Positions 47,797 to 57,499 are shown, counted from the stretch's first letter. The stretch is DNA of 64,000 bases from Candidatus Sulfotelmatobacter sp. (GCA_036500765.1 DASYBM010000004.1:1922001-1986000), one strand, 5' to 3'. Numbers and translations are program-made. Notes: generated by a model not told the origin, from the letters alone.

Positions 47797-48156
47797 GGCT
47801 GACAAGGTGATGCCGAAAAGGAGCGCTAGACTTGAGAGAGACGATGTGGGGACAGCCGCCCTCGGCTGTCCGGTCGAGCGAAGCTCGACGACTGCTGCCG
47901 GTAGCTCCGCCAAATGCCCTGCGCGGCGATTCTGCGTCGCGTGTGCGCATTCCGACACTACCGGTCGACCCCATGGTCGGCGCTTTTTTGACGCCCGCTG
48001 CGGGCGAGTTACATCGATTTAGTGATCGAATTTAAAATCAATGCCATCAGTAAGTTACAAGGAATTTATTGCACATGGGTTTAGCTCTAGAAATACCTAT
48101 GGCCTCAAGCTCTTACAGACCAGTGCACCATTATTAGTGCAGCGTCCTGTGCAAAA
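47797..48156. other. 360-bp intergenic region without a gene
   Basis: I see no credible gene here. GACAGCCG/CGGCTGTC (47851-47870) and GTCGAGC/GCTCGAC (47873-47889) are two adjacent perfect hairpins after hydA. GTCGACC/GGTCG-type pieces and a CGCCCG/CGGGCG stem follow at 47992-48007 near a T6 run. The remainder, to the stop of the next gene, is AT-richer and featureless. Confidence 0.6.
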
Positions 48157-49131
48157 CTATCGCAGAGCTCGATACAACATCTCTTTCCATCGTCGGTTAT
48201 CGATAGTCCAACAGACCTTGGCTCGACCCTTCGCAATGGCAGTCGTCCACACCGTCCGGTTGCGTTCATCGTCGGCGACATTCAGGCGATCAACTACGGT
48301 CATCCCTCGCGTGAGTTCACTCTCAGTTTCGACCTCGACATAGTGTTCGCTCGAGTCGGTGCCTATTGCGGGATCAAGCGCGAGACACATGGCGACCGGA
48401 TCGGGCAGGCAGATGCCGTCTTCACCAGTCTGAATCTTGTAGGCGACCCGCGCGTGGCTGTTGCACTCGATAGCGAAGCGGGCGAGCGGCGTGTTGAATT
48501 TCTCCACCTGCGCAATGTCGCTGGGAGTGAGTACAGCTTCACCGCGGCAGAGATGCCAGCCGATCAGTTCGACGGCGAGGCCGCTTCGCATCACGATGGC
48601 CGCTGCGTCGGGGTCGACCCAGATGTTGTATTCGGCCGCGGGAGTCACGTTGCCTTCGCAGCACGGATTGCCGCCCATGATGACGCAGCGGCTGACCTTG
48701 CCCGCGATCGACGGCTGGCGCGAGAGCGCCAGCGCAATGTTGGTCAGCGGTCCCAGCGTTACGAGAACGAGTCCGGGATTCGCCTCAATGGTTTCGATGA
48801 TGGCATCGACCGCATGCGCTGGCTGCGGCGATTGCCGCGGCGCGGGATAGTTGTGGTCGCCCAGTCCGTCGCGTCCGTGAAACCAGGTTGCATTCTCATA
48901 CGCGCGCAGCAGCGGCTTGGCCGCGCCGGAATAAACGGGCACGTTCGCTCCGCATAATTCAACGGTATAGAGCGCGTTGCGCGTCGCCTGGGCCACAGGA
49001 ACGTTGCCGGCAACGACAGTGATCGCGGCCACGCGGACGTCCGACGCTCGCAACGCCATAATGATCGCGACCGCGTCGTCAGAGGCGGTGTCGGTATCGA
49101 TGAGAAATGTGCGCGGCACGGGCGTAAGCAT
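48157..49131 (-). CDS. Inosine-uridine-type nucleoside hydrolase
   Basis: 324 residues, no signal peptide, so cytoplasmic. The calcium site is intact: FLIDTDTASDDAVAIIMAL (Asp12, Asp14, Asp18, Asp19). Other family blocks: ITVVAGNVPVAQATRNALYTVELCG, LVTLGPLTNIALALSRQP, CVIMGGN and AAEYNIWVDPDAA. It splits ribonucleosides into base and ribose, feeding ribokinase (38989). It contrasts with the exported, motif-altered relative at 33773. Base preference cannot be predicted. Confidence 0.93.
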   Translation of the reverse strand: MLTPVPRTFLIDTDTASDDAVAIIMALRASDVRVAAITVVAGNVPVAQATRNALYTVELCGANVPVYSGAAKPLLRAYENATWFHGRDGLGDHNYPAPRQSPQPAHAVDAIIETIEANPGLVLVTLGPLTNIALALSRQPSIAGKVSRCVIMGGNPCCEGNVTPAAEYNIWVDPDAAAIVMRSGLAVELIGWHLCRGEAVLTPSDIAQVEKFNTPLARFAIECNSHARVAYKIQTGEDGICLPDPVAMCLALDPAIGTDSSEHYVEVETESELTRGMTVVDRLNVADDERNRTVWTTAIAKGRAKVCWTIDNRRWKEMLYRALR

Positions 49132-49140
49132 AGCAGAAGG

Positions 49141-49280
49141 CTCACGTGGCCCCCGGACGCATTCGTCCGGGGAGGTGTCCCTAAGTACAGCGTCAGGACA
49201 CTATCCGTCGAGCCCGTTGACAGGCTGGCGGACCCTTCGACTTCGCTCAGGGCAAGCTGCGTCCGCCGCCACGTGATTCG
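49141..49280. repeat. CACGTGG element interrupted by a CCTTCGACTTCGCTCAGGG repeat
   Basis: Left arm TCACGTGGCCCCCGGACGCA TTCGTCCGGGG at 49142-49172. In the right arm GGCTGGCGGAC (49223-49233) and GCGTCCGCCGCCACGTG (49259-49275) are separated by 25 bp (49234-49258) holding CCTTCGACTTCGCTCAGGG. The intact copy at 38918-38947 has only GAAT there. Confidence 0.8.
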
Positions 49281-49342
49281 TACTCGACTTGTGGCATGCG
49301 GCCAAGAAGAGTACAGTTAACCGCTTTGCCACGGAGACCGGA

Positions 49343-50320
49343 ATGTTTACGCCGCCAAGTCTGACGATTGCGTTGTTGATGATGATCACCAGCGCCATCT
49401 GCTGGGGGTCCTGGGCCAACACTTTCAAGGGCGTCAAGAATTATCGCTTCGAACTTTTTTATTGGGATTATGCGATCGGAATTTTTCTGATCTCTCTCGT
49501 CCTCGCCTTCACCATGGGCAGCAGCGGCCACGATGCCAACAGTTTTCTGAACAACGTCGCCTCTGCCGGCCCGACCAACATGATTTCAGCTATGGTGGGC
49601 GGAGCGATTTTCAATCTGGCCAATCTGCTGCTGGTCGCGGCCATCGACTTGGCGGGGCTAGCGGTCGCATTTCCGGTTTCGATCGGAATCGCGCTGGTGG
49701 TCGGCGTTGTGCTGAATTACGTTCTGCAACCGCAGGGCAGCGCTCTGCTGCTGGCTGCGGGCGTGGCGTGCGCGCTGATCGCGGTGATTCTGGATGGCAA
49801 AGCTTACGGCAACCTGAAGCGCGCGGCCAGCGGAACGTCGCGCAAGAGCATTATCCTCTGCGTGGTTTCGGGAACGTTGATGGGCCTGTGGAGTCCGTTC
49901 TCGACCTACGCGATGACGCGCGGAAATCCGCTCACGCCTTACAGCGGCGTCGTATTTCTCACGCTGGGGGCGCTGCTGTCGTGCTTTATCTGGAACCTGT
50001 ATTTTATGAAGCATCCCATCGTGGGCGAACCGGTGAGCTTGAGCGGCTTTTTCGGCGGCCCGCCTTCGGGCCATTTGCTGGGATTGCTGGGCGGCGTGAT
50101 CTGGGGGCTGGGCACGGTTTTCAATCTGACCGCGGGCAAACTCACAGGACAGGCGATCTCCTATGCGATCGGGCAATCGGCTCCGATGGTGGCGGCGTTG
50201 TGGGGAGTGCTGGCGTGGAAAGAATTCGAGGGCTCGGGGGCGCGCGCAAAAATTTATTTAGCGTTGATGTTTGTTTTCTACGGGCTGGCTATTGTGCTGG
50301 TCGCGCGCGCGAACGGATAG
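49343..50320 (+). CDS. GRP/ureide-permease-like transporter (DMT superfamily)
   Basis: 325 residues from the ATG at 49343 (GGAG 6-7 bases upstream), with ten membrane segments. Segments such as AICWGSWANTFKGVKNYRFELFYWDYAIG, NLANLLLVAAIDLAGLAVAFPVSIG and GLLGGVIWGLGTVFNLTAGK fit the glucose/ribose-uptake and ureide-permease branch. Plant ureide permeases carry allantoin and uracil; bacterial GRP proteins carry sugars such as ribose. Either fits the nucleoside context, and I cannot choose between them. It is convergent with nupC and divergent from the nucleoside hydrolase. Confidence 0.75.
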   Translation: MFTPPSLTIALLMMITSAICWGSWANTFKGVKNYRFELFYWDYAIGIFLISLVLAFTMGSSGHDANSFLNNVASAGPTNMISAMVGGAIFNLANLLLVAAIDLAGLAVAFPVSIGIALVVGVVLNYVLQPQGSALLLAAGVACALIAVILDGKAYGNLKRAASGTSRKSIILCVVSGTLMGLWSPFSTYAMTRGNPLTPYSGVVFLTLGALLSCFIWNLYFMKHPIVGEPVSLSGFFGGPPSGHLLGLLGGVIWGLGTVFNLTAGKLTGQAISYAIGQSAPMVAALWGVLAWKEFEGSGARAKIYLALMFVFYGLAIVLVARANG

Positions 50321-50329
50321 GCAATCTGG

Positions 50330-50393
50330 TCGTTAGTCGTTGGTCTTAGGAGTCTTAGGCCTTCGCTAACGACTAACGACCAACGACTAACGA
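50330..50393. repeat. Perfect 16-bp inverted repeat of the GTCGTTAG family between convergent genes
   Basis: TCGTTAGTCGTTGGTC (50330-50345) and GACCAACGACTAACGA (50378-50393) are exact reverse complements with a 32-bp loop, followed by CGATTTT. It lies between two convergent stops and could end both transcripts. Confidence 0.85.
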
Positions 50394-50405
50394 CGATTTT
50401 CCCCT

Positions 50406-51632
50406 CTAAAGTAGCATGCCGGCGATCGACGCCGACATCAGATTGGCCATGGTTCCGGCGAGCATGGCGCGCACGCCGAGGCGAGCCAAGTCGCCGCGGC
50501 GGTTCGGAGCCAGCGCGCCGATGCCGCCGATTTGAATTCCGATCGAGCTGAAGTTGGCGAAGCCGCACAGCGCGAAGGTCGCGATGGTAAACGATCGCGG
50601 ATCGAGCGTGGCCTTCATCTGGCCGAGTTTGGTGAAGGCGACGAGTTCGTTCAGCACCATGCGCGTGCCCAGCAGGTTGCCCACCGCGGTGCAATCCTGT
50701 TTCGGAATGCCGATCACCCACGCGATCGGCGCAAAGACGTATCCGAAGATCTTCTCGATGCTGTCGGGGAACCAGGCGATGTGATTGTGAATGCCCCCGA
50801 AGATGCCGTCGGCGAGCGCGATGAGCGCGAGAAACGCGATCAGCATAGCGCCGATATTGAGCGCCATGTGCAGGCCGTCGCCGGTGCCGCGGGCGATGGC
50901 GCCGAGAAGATTTTCTGTCTCTTTACCCGGTTCGTCTTCGGGCATCACGACGCGGCCGGCGGTTTTGGGCTGCTCGGTTTCGGGCACAAGCATCTTCGAA
51001 ATCAAAATCGTCCCCGGCGCGGTCATGATCACGGCGCTGAGCACATGCCTGGGTTCCGCGCCGAAGGCGAAGTAGGCCGCCATGATGGACCCTGAAACGT
51101 GCGCCATGCCGCTCGTCATCACCGTCATGAGTTCGGAGCGGGTGAGATCGGGCAGGAACGGGCGAATGGTGACCGGCGCTTCGGTCTGTCCCATAAAGAT
51201 GCTGGCGGCGACGTTGAGCGACTCGGCGCCGCTGGCGCCCATGATGCGCGTCATGAGCCAGGCGGCGATGCGGATCACGAATTGCATGATGCCGAAGTAG
51301 TACAGGATGGCGAAGAGCGCGCAAATAAAAATGACGACGGGAAGCACCTGGAAGGCAAAGATGAAACCGATGCTGGAGCGCTGCTTTCCCAGTTCGCCGA
51401 AAATAAATTCCGAGCCCACATAGGCATAGTTGAGCACGCGCTGAGCGGCATCGCCTGCCGCTTGAAATATGGCTCGGCCTTTGGGAACGCGCAGCACAAA
51501 GATCGCAAACACGATTTGCAAGCCCAATCCCCAAGCCACGGTCTTGACGCGAATGGCGCGGCGGTTGGTGGAGAAAGCGAAGGCGAGCGCGAGCATGGTC
51601 AACAGGCCAAGAATTCCCGTGAATCGTCCCAT
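50406..51632 (-). CDS. Concentrative nucleoside transporter (CNT/NupC family)
   Basis: 408 residues. An N-terminal helix group is followed by the CNT core: GFIFAFQVLPVVIFICALFAILYYFGIMQ, GASGAESLNVAASIFMGQTEAPVTIRPFLPDLTRSELMTVM with the substrate-binding QTEAP motif, and FALCGFANFSSIGIQIGGIGALAP. It imports nucleosides with H+ or Na+. Its ATG follows the phosphorylase stop with no gap, so cdd, the phosphorylase gene and this gene form one operon: import, deaminate, phosphorolyse. Confidence 0.94.
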   Translation of the reverse strand: MGRFTGILGLLTMLALAFAFSTNRRAIRVKTVAWGLGLQIVFAIFVLRVPKGRAIFQAAGDAAQRVLNYAYVGSEFIFGELGKQRSSIGFIFAFQVLPVVIFICALFAILYYFGIMQFVIRIAAWLMTRIMGASGAESLNVAASIFMGQTEAPVTIRPFLPDLTRSELMTVMTSGMAHVSGSIMAAYFAFGAEPRHVLSAVIMTAPGTILISKMLVPETEQPKTAGRVVMPEDEPGKETENLLGAIARGTGDGLHMALNIGAMLIAFLALIALADGIFGGIHNHIAWFPDSIEKIFGYVFAPIAWVIGIPKQDCTAVGNLLGTRMVLNELVAFTKLGQMKATLDPRSFTIATFALCGFANFSSIGIQIGGIGALAPNRRGDLARLGVRAMLAGTMANLMSASIAGMLL

Positions 51633-52996
<1,364 letters not shown>

Positions 52997-53000
<4 letters not shown>

Positions 53001-53407
53001 TGTAAGCGGAATCCTTCTGGAAGGAGTTCGGTGATGTGCGCCTGCCTGGGGCCGGCGGCGGTCTGAAAGAATATGGTTGCGTCGGGACCGAATTCATAAA
53101 TCACCTGGCGACACGCGCCGCACGGGGAGCAGGCCACTCCATGATCGTTGGCGACGGCGACTGCCTGGATCTCGATCTTCGGGCCAAGTTGCGCGACTGC
53201 GGTAAAGATGGCGGTGCGCTCGGCACAGTTGGTCATGCCGTAGGAAGCGTTCTCGACATTGCAGCCGGAAAAGATTTTTCCGTTGGTCAGCAGGACGGCG
53301 GCGCCGACGCGGAAATTGGAATAGGGGGCGTGGGCATTTTTCATCACTTTGATGGCGGCTTGCTCCAGCTTCTTGCGCAGGCCGGCAGAGATTGGTTTCT
53401 TGGACAT
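52997..53407 (-). CDS. cdd: Cytidine deaminase
   Basis: 136 residues from the ATG at 53407; upstream in-frame sequence is repeat. Zinc site and catalytic Glu: Cys61-Ala-Glu63 (MTNCAERTAIFTA) and Cys96/Cys99 (ACSPCGACRQVIYEF). The substrate block is APYSNFRVGAAVL and CNVENASYGM. It deaminates cytidine and deoxycytidine to uridine forms, which the next gene then phosphorolyses. It is the first gene of the cdd-phosphorylase-nupC operon and divergent from deoC. Confidence 0.95.
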
Positions 53408-53510
53408 GGAAAACGAGCTGTGTACTGCGGCGAAATCGCTTCGCTGAATCGCGCCATTGTAAACCCTGAGATGGAGTTGCCGGATTTTTTCTCGTTGTCG
53501 CGCACCTGGA

Positions 53511-53577
53511 TCACGTGGCCCCGGACGCATTCGGCCGGCGGCCCTGGCGGGCGGACGAATGCGTCCGCCCCCACGTG
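53511..53577. repeat. Compact CACGTGG palindromic element between cdd and deoC
   Basis: TCACGTGGCCCCGGACGCAT TCGGCCGG, a short loop, then GGCGGACGAATGCGTCCGCC CCCACGTG. The outer CACGTGG/CCACGTG pair (53512-53518 and 53571-53577) and an inner stem in each half give a cruciform-like shape. It lies in the divergent spacer of the two nucleoside operons. Confidence 0.8.
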
Positions 53578-53647
53578 TTCGGCGTCGCTACCGACAGTGG
53601 ATCCCATTCGCGTTGTGCGATTGGGCTGCCGTACAATATCCAACGCG

Positions 53648-54670
53648 ATGTCAGTCGAGCGCAAAGCTAAGAGTGAAGCCGCGTCCGCGAACGCGATCGC
53701 CACGCTGGCGGGAAATGCATTGCTCTCGAATTCTGGAATTCCTCTCGATCTGAATTGGGTGCGGGACGTTCGTGTGAACACGAGCGCCGTGGAGCGCCGC
53801 GCACAGTCGCAAACTGCGCGACGCACGGTGAAGAAAGAGTGGCAGGCTGCCTGGCTATTGCGCGCCATTACTTGCATGGACCTGACGACGCTCTCCGGCG
53901 ACGATACGGACGAGCGCGTGCGGCGACTGTGCGCGAAGGCGCGGCAGCCTCTGCAACACGAACTCGTACAGAAACTCGGCATCGAGGAACTCGGCATCAA
54001 GGTGGGCGCAGTTTGCGTTTATCACGCTTTCATCGAAACGGCGGTGCATGCGCTGGAAGGCAGCGGCATTCCGGTTGCAGCAGTCTCCACTGGATTTCCT
54101 GCGGGCCTGTCGCCGATGAGCGAGCGGGTTGCGGAAATTCGCCGCTCGGTGGAAGCGGGAGCGCATGAGATCGACGTGGTCATCACCCGCGCTCAGGTTT
54201 TTGGCGGGCGCTGGCAGGCGCTCTACGATGAAGTCGCGGAGTTTAAGTCTGCGTGCGCCGGCAAGGCGCACATGAAAGTCATTCTCGGCACGGGCGATCT
54301 ACTGACTTACCGCAATGTTGCTCGCGCGAGTTTTGTGGCCATGATGGCGGGCGCGGATTTCATCAAGACTTCCACGGGGAAAGAACCGACGAACGCCACG
54401 CTGCCGGTGAGTCTGGTGATGGTTCGCGCCATTCGCGAATACGCGCAGAATACCGGGATGGCGGTTGGTTTCAAGCCTGCGGGAGGAATTCGCACTGCGA
54501 AACAGTCGCTCGATTGGCTGGCGATGATGAAAGAGGAACTGGGTGTGTCGTGGACACGGGCCGAGTTGTTTCGCTTCGGTGCGAGCGGCTTGCTGGGAGA
54601 TATTGAGCGGCAACTGGAGCACTATGCGACAGGACGGTACTCGGCGGAGTATCGGCATCCGATTGCGTAA
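53648..54670 (+). CDS. deoC: Deoxyribose-phosphate aldolase
   Basis: 340 residues with the ATG at 53648; upstream in-frame sequence overlaps cdd and is not coding. It belongs to the longer DeoC type (about 320-340), against about 220-260 for the short bacterial type. The Schiff-base Lys is in AGADFIKTSTGKEPTNATLP, and the assisting Lys in AVGFKPAGGIRTAKQSL. Also visible are VCVYHAFIETAVHALEGSGIPVAAVSTGFPAG and EIDVVITRAQVFGGRW. It splits deoxyribose-5-phosphate into glyceraldehyde-3-phosphate and acetaldehyde. The following aldehyde dehydrogenase genes could remove the acetaldehyde. A phosphopentomutase is not in the window. Confidence 0.93.
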   Translation: MSVERKAKSEAASANAIATLAGNALLSNSGIPLDLNWVRDVRVNTSAVERRAQSQTARRTVKKEWQAAWLLRAITCMDLTTLSGDDTDERVRRLCAKARQPLQHELVQKLGIEELGIKVGAVCVYHAFIETAVHALEGSGIPVAAVSTGFPAGLSPMSERVAEIRRSVEAGAHEIDVVITRAQVFGGRWQALYDEVAEFKSACAGKAHMKVILGTGDLLTYRNVARASFVAMMAGADFIKTSTGKEPTNATLPVSLVMVRAIREYAQNTGMAVGFKPAGGIRTAKQSLDWLAMMKEELGVSWTRAELFRFGASGLLGDIERQLEHYATGRYSAEYRHPIA

Positions 54671-54705
54671 CTTTCGAAAGGACCAGCCGTTGAAAGTTTG
54701 CAACA

Positions 54706-54752
54706 GCGAGGGCGGGACGCCCTCGCGACAGCCGGCGGGACGCCGGCGCTAC
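54706..54752. repeat. Compact GCGAGGGCGGG / GCCGGCGGGACGCCGGC element
   Basis: GCGAGGGC (54706-54713) pairs with GCCCTCGC, and GCCGGC (54731-54736) with GCCGGC after GGGAC, ending GCTAC. It is the short form of the element seen at 21163 and 33001. It sits between deoC and the ALDH16-type gene. Confidence 0.75.
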
Positions 54753-54768
54753 AAAAGATCGAACTGAA

Positions 54769-57225
54769 ATGAGTATCGCGGAAAAATTCGTTTCTATGGA
54801 GTACGGGCCTGCTCCCGAAGATCCGAAGGAGGCGCTGGTTTGGCTGGAGCGACACTCGCGCCGGTTTGGTCACTTTATCGGTGGAGTGTGGCAAGCTCCT
54901 GCGGCGGGAGAATACTTCGACACGATTGATCCTTCCAATGGTGAAAAGTTGGCGGCGATTGCCCAAGGCGGCGCCGCTGACGTTGACGCCGCCGTTCGCG
55001 CTGCGCGCGCGGCGTCCCCAAAATGGCGCGCGCTCACGCCGCATGTTCGTGCTCGCTATCTCTATGCGCTCGCGCGGCTGGTGCAGAAGCATTCGAGGCT
55101 GCTGGCTGTTCTCGAAACCATGGACAACGGCAAGCCCATCCGCGAGAGCCGCGACATCGACATTCCTCTGGTGGCGCGGCATTTTTACTACCATGCTGGG
55201 TGGGCGCAGTTGCTGGAACAGGAGTTTCCAGGGTACGAACCGTGCGGCGTCGTTGGACAAATTATCCCGTGGAATTTTCCGCTGCTGATGCTGGCTTGGA
55301 AGATTGCGCCGGCGCTGGCCACGGGAAACACGGTCGTGTTGAAGCCCGCCGAATTTACTCCGCTGACCGCGCTCGTGTTCGCGGAACTTTGTCTTGAAGC
55401 GGAATTGCCGGCTGGCGTCGTCAACATCGTGACTGGCGACGGCTCGACGGGCGAGGCGCTGGTAAAGCATCCGGATGTGGACAAGATTGCATTCACGGGC
55501 TCGACTGAAGTGGGACGCGCCATTCGTGGTGCGACGGCTGCGAGTCATAAGAAGCTCTCGCTGGAACTGGGCGGCAAGTCTCCGTTCATTATTTTCGAAG
55601 ACGCCGACCTCGATAGCGCAGTCGAGGGCCTGGTCGATGGAATCTGGTTCAATCAGGGGCAAGTGTGCTGCGCGGGCTCACGCCTGCTGATGCAGGAAAG
55701 CATCGCGGAGCCGCTGATGGCGAAGATTCGCGACCGCATGAGCACGCTGCGTATTGGATCTCCGCTGGATAAGGCGATCGACATTGGCGCGATTGTGGCG
55801 CGTGTGCAACTGGAACGCATCGAGCGCATGGTGGCGCAAGGCGTTGCGGACGGAGCGACTTGCTGGCAGCCGCAGGTTGTGCTGCCCGCGCGCGGATTTT
55901 TTTATCCGCCGACGCTGTTGAGCAATGTACATCCCACGTCGATTGTCGCGCAGCAGGAAATTTTCGGACCGGTGCTGGCGGCCATGACGTTCCGCACGCC
56001 GAAAGAAGCCGTTGAACTCGCCAACAACACGGTGTATGGCTTAGCGTCGTGCGTGTGGAGCGAGAACATCAACGTCGCGCTGCACGTGGCCGCGCAAATC
56101 AAGGCTGGGGTGGTGTGGGTGAACTGCACGAACATGTTCGACGCGGCCTGCGGCTTTGGCGGATATCGCGAGAGCGGATATGGCCGCGAAGGCGGACGCG
56201 AAGGGCTGATGGAGTATATGGAGCCTTCTTGGTTCAAGCATGCGACGAAGTTGGCTCCTACAACACCAGAAGAGAAGTCCTCACCCTTCGACAAGCTCAG
56301 GGCAGGCTTTCTCGCAACAGACGCGAGAAGTGGGGCACCCAGCGATGGGGCACGCAGCGCGGATGAGGCTGACGCTTCCGCCCCTGCGATTGACCGCACG
56401 GTGAAGCTTTACATTGGCGGAAAGCAGGCGCGTCCGGACTCGGGCTACAGCATGGAAGTTCGATCGGCGGATGGACGACTTCTGGGCGAAGCTCCTCTGG
56501 GCAATCGCAAAGATATTCGCAACGCCGTGGAAGCGGCGCGCAAGGCTGAAGCGTGGGGCAAGGCTACTGGGCACAACCGCGCGCAGGTCCTCTATTACTG
56601 CGCGGAGAATCTGGCGCAGCGCCAGAACGAGATCATTCATCGCCTGGCGGCAGCGGTCGAGGAGAAACAGGCTGCGGCGGAAGTCGAGCTCGGGATCGAG
56701 CGCATTTTTTCCTATGCGGCGTGGGCTGACAAGTTCGACGGGGCGGCGCACAATCCGCCGTTTCGTAATATTGCCATCGCGATGAACGAGGCCATCGGAA
56801 CGGTCGGCGTGATCTGCCCGACGGATGCACCCCTGCTGGGTTTTCTATCTTTAGTGCTGCCGCTGCTCTGCGTGGGTAATACGGTAATTGCCGTGCCCTC
56901 GGAGAAATATCCGCTCATCACCAGCGATCTCTACCAGCTTTTCGATACCAGCGATCTTCCCGGCGGGGCGGTCAACTTAGTGACGGGCTATGCGTCGCAA
57001 TTGCTGAAGACTCTTGCCGAGCATGACGACGTCGACGCGATCTGGTGCTACGGCGACGAGGCTACTGTCGCGGCCGCGAAGGCAATGTCTACCGGAAATC
57101 TGAAGCAAGTTTGGACCAATGAAGGCCGCGTCATCGACTGGTTCAATCCGAAAGTAGCGGAGGGGCGTTGGTTTCTGGAACATGCGACGCAGGTGAAAAA
57201 TATCTGGGTTCCCTACGGGGAATAG
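54769..57225 (+). CDS. Bipartite ALDH16-type aldehyde dehydrogenase
   Basis: 818 residues, two aldehyde dehydrogenase domains. Domain one (about 30-500) is complete: GVVGQIIPWNFPLLMLAWKIAPALA, FTGSTEVGRAI, the general-base Glu in LELGGKSP and nucleophile Cys300 (NQGQVCCAGSR). Domain two (about 545-818) keeps the NAD-fold pattern (EAIGTVGVICPTDAPLLGFLSLVLPLLCVGNTVI) but lacks a GQxC motif, so it is likely non-catalytic, as in ALDH16A1. The linker (about 505-545) contains SPFDKLRAG, the translation of a dispersed DNA repeat. It lies 98 bp after deoC; a reasonable substrate is acetaldehyde from that enzyme, but this is inference. Confidence 0.9.
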   Translation: MSIAEKFVSMEYGPAPEDPKEALVWLERHSRRFGHFIGGVWQAPAAGEYFDTIDPSNGEKLAAIAQGGAADVDAAVRAARAASPKWRALTPHVRARYLYALARLVQKHSRLLAVLETMDNGKPIRESRDIDIPLVARHFYYHAGWAQLLEQEFPGYEPCGVVGQIIPWNFPLLMLAWKIAPALATGNTVVLKPAEFTPLTALVFAELCLEAELPAGVVNIVTGDGSTGEALVKHPDVDKIAFTGSTEVGRAIRGATAASHKKLSLELGGKSPFIIFEDADLDSAVEGLVDGIWFNQGQVCCAGSRLLMQESIAEPLMAKIRDRMSTLRIGSPLDKAIDIGAIVARVQLERIERMVAQGVADGATCWQPQVVLPARGFFYPPTLLSNVHPTSIVAQQEIFGPVLAAMTFRTPKEAVELANNTVYGLASCVWSENINVALHVAAQIKAGVVWVNCTNMFDAACGFGGYRESGYGREGGREGLMEYMEPSWFKHATKLAPTTPEEKSSPFDKLRAGFLATDARSGAPSDGARSADEADASAPAIDRTVKLYIGGKQARPDSGYSMEVRSADGRLLGEAPLGNRKDIRNAVEAARKAEAWGKATGHNRAQVLYYCAENLAQRQNEIIHRLAAAVEEKQAAAEVELGIERIFSYAAWADKFDGAAHNPPFRNIAIAMNEAIGTVGVICPTDAPLLGFLSLVLPLLCVGNTVIAVPSEKYPLITSDLYQLFDTSDLPGGAVNLVTGYASQLLKTLAEHDDVDAIWCYGDEATVAAAKAMSTGNLKQVWTNEGRVIDWFNPKVAEGRWFLEHATQVKNIWVPYGE
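56284..56306 (+). repeat. CCCTTCGACAAGCTCAGGGC repeat captured in frame
   Basis: CCCTTCGACAAGCTCAGGGC AGG inside the linker of the ALDH16-type gene, read as SPFDKLRAG. It is a variant of the element at 33015, 49234 and 59227. Confidence 0.8.
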
Positions 57226-57276
57226 GGAGCCGTGTTGTGCTCGCGGGTTGGCTTTCGCGACGTGCCGGTTGAGCAT

Positions 57277-57321
57277 GAGATCCTTCGCTTCGCCTGAAAA
57301 ACGGCTCCGCTCAGGAGGACA
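57277..57321. repeat. GAGATCCTTCGC...GCTCAGGA element, copy 1
   Basis: GAGATCCTTCGCTTCGCCTG, AAAAACGGC, TCCGCTCAGGAGGACA. The same layout occurs at 59061-59107 and 59961-60010. The inner GCCTGAAAAACGGC piece and the CCTTCGC/GCTCAGG ends are constant. It lies 50 bp after the ALDH16-type stop. Confidence 0.7.
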
Positions 57322-57440
57322 ACTCCGCTAATATGTGACGCAGGTATGTGTAAGGCGACCCATTCGCAATTGCATTTCTTTTGCCTCGGCGCTAGCATAC
57401 CTCGGTCGCCTTCATTCGCCGGCATCATTACTTCCAAAGT

Positions 57441-57487
57441 GTCTGGCAAGTACGTCTGACCAAAAATGTCTGACCAAGTCGTCTGAC
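57441..57487 (+). promoter_or_regulatory. Four GTCTGRC repeats upstream of an aldehyde dehydrogenase gene
   Basis: GTCTGGC at 57441, GTCTGAC at 57454, 57468 and 57481: a period of 13-14 bp, ending one base before the AAGGAGG ribosome site (57489). Same-face spacing would need about 10-11 bp, so the function is open. It could be an operator array or a leader structure. Confidence 0.5.
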
Positions 57488-57499
57488 TAAGGAGGCCCT

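Noticed and set aside
47832-48035. 67-residue protein after hydA
   Set aside because: It translates two hairpins and repeat sequence; there is no ribosome site or conserved pattern.
53036-53647. A 204-residue N-terminal extension of deoC
   Set aside because: It is antisense to cdd and runs through a palindromic repeat; deoC homology begins at the ATG at 53648.
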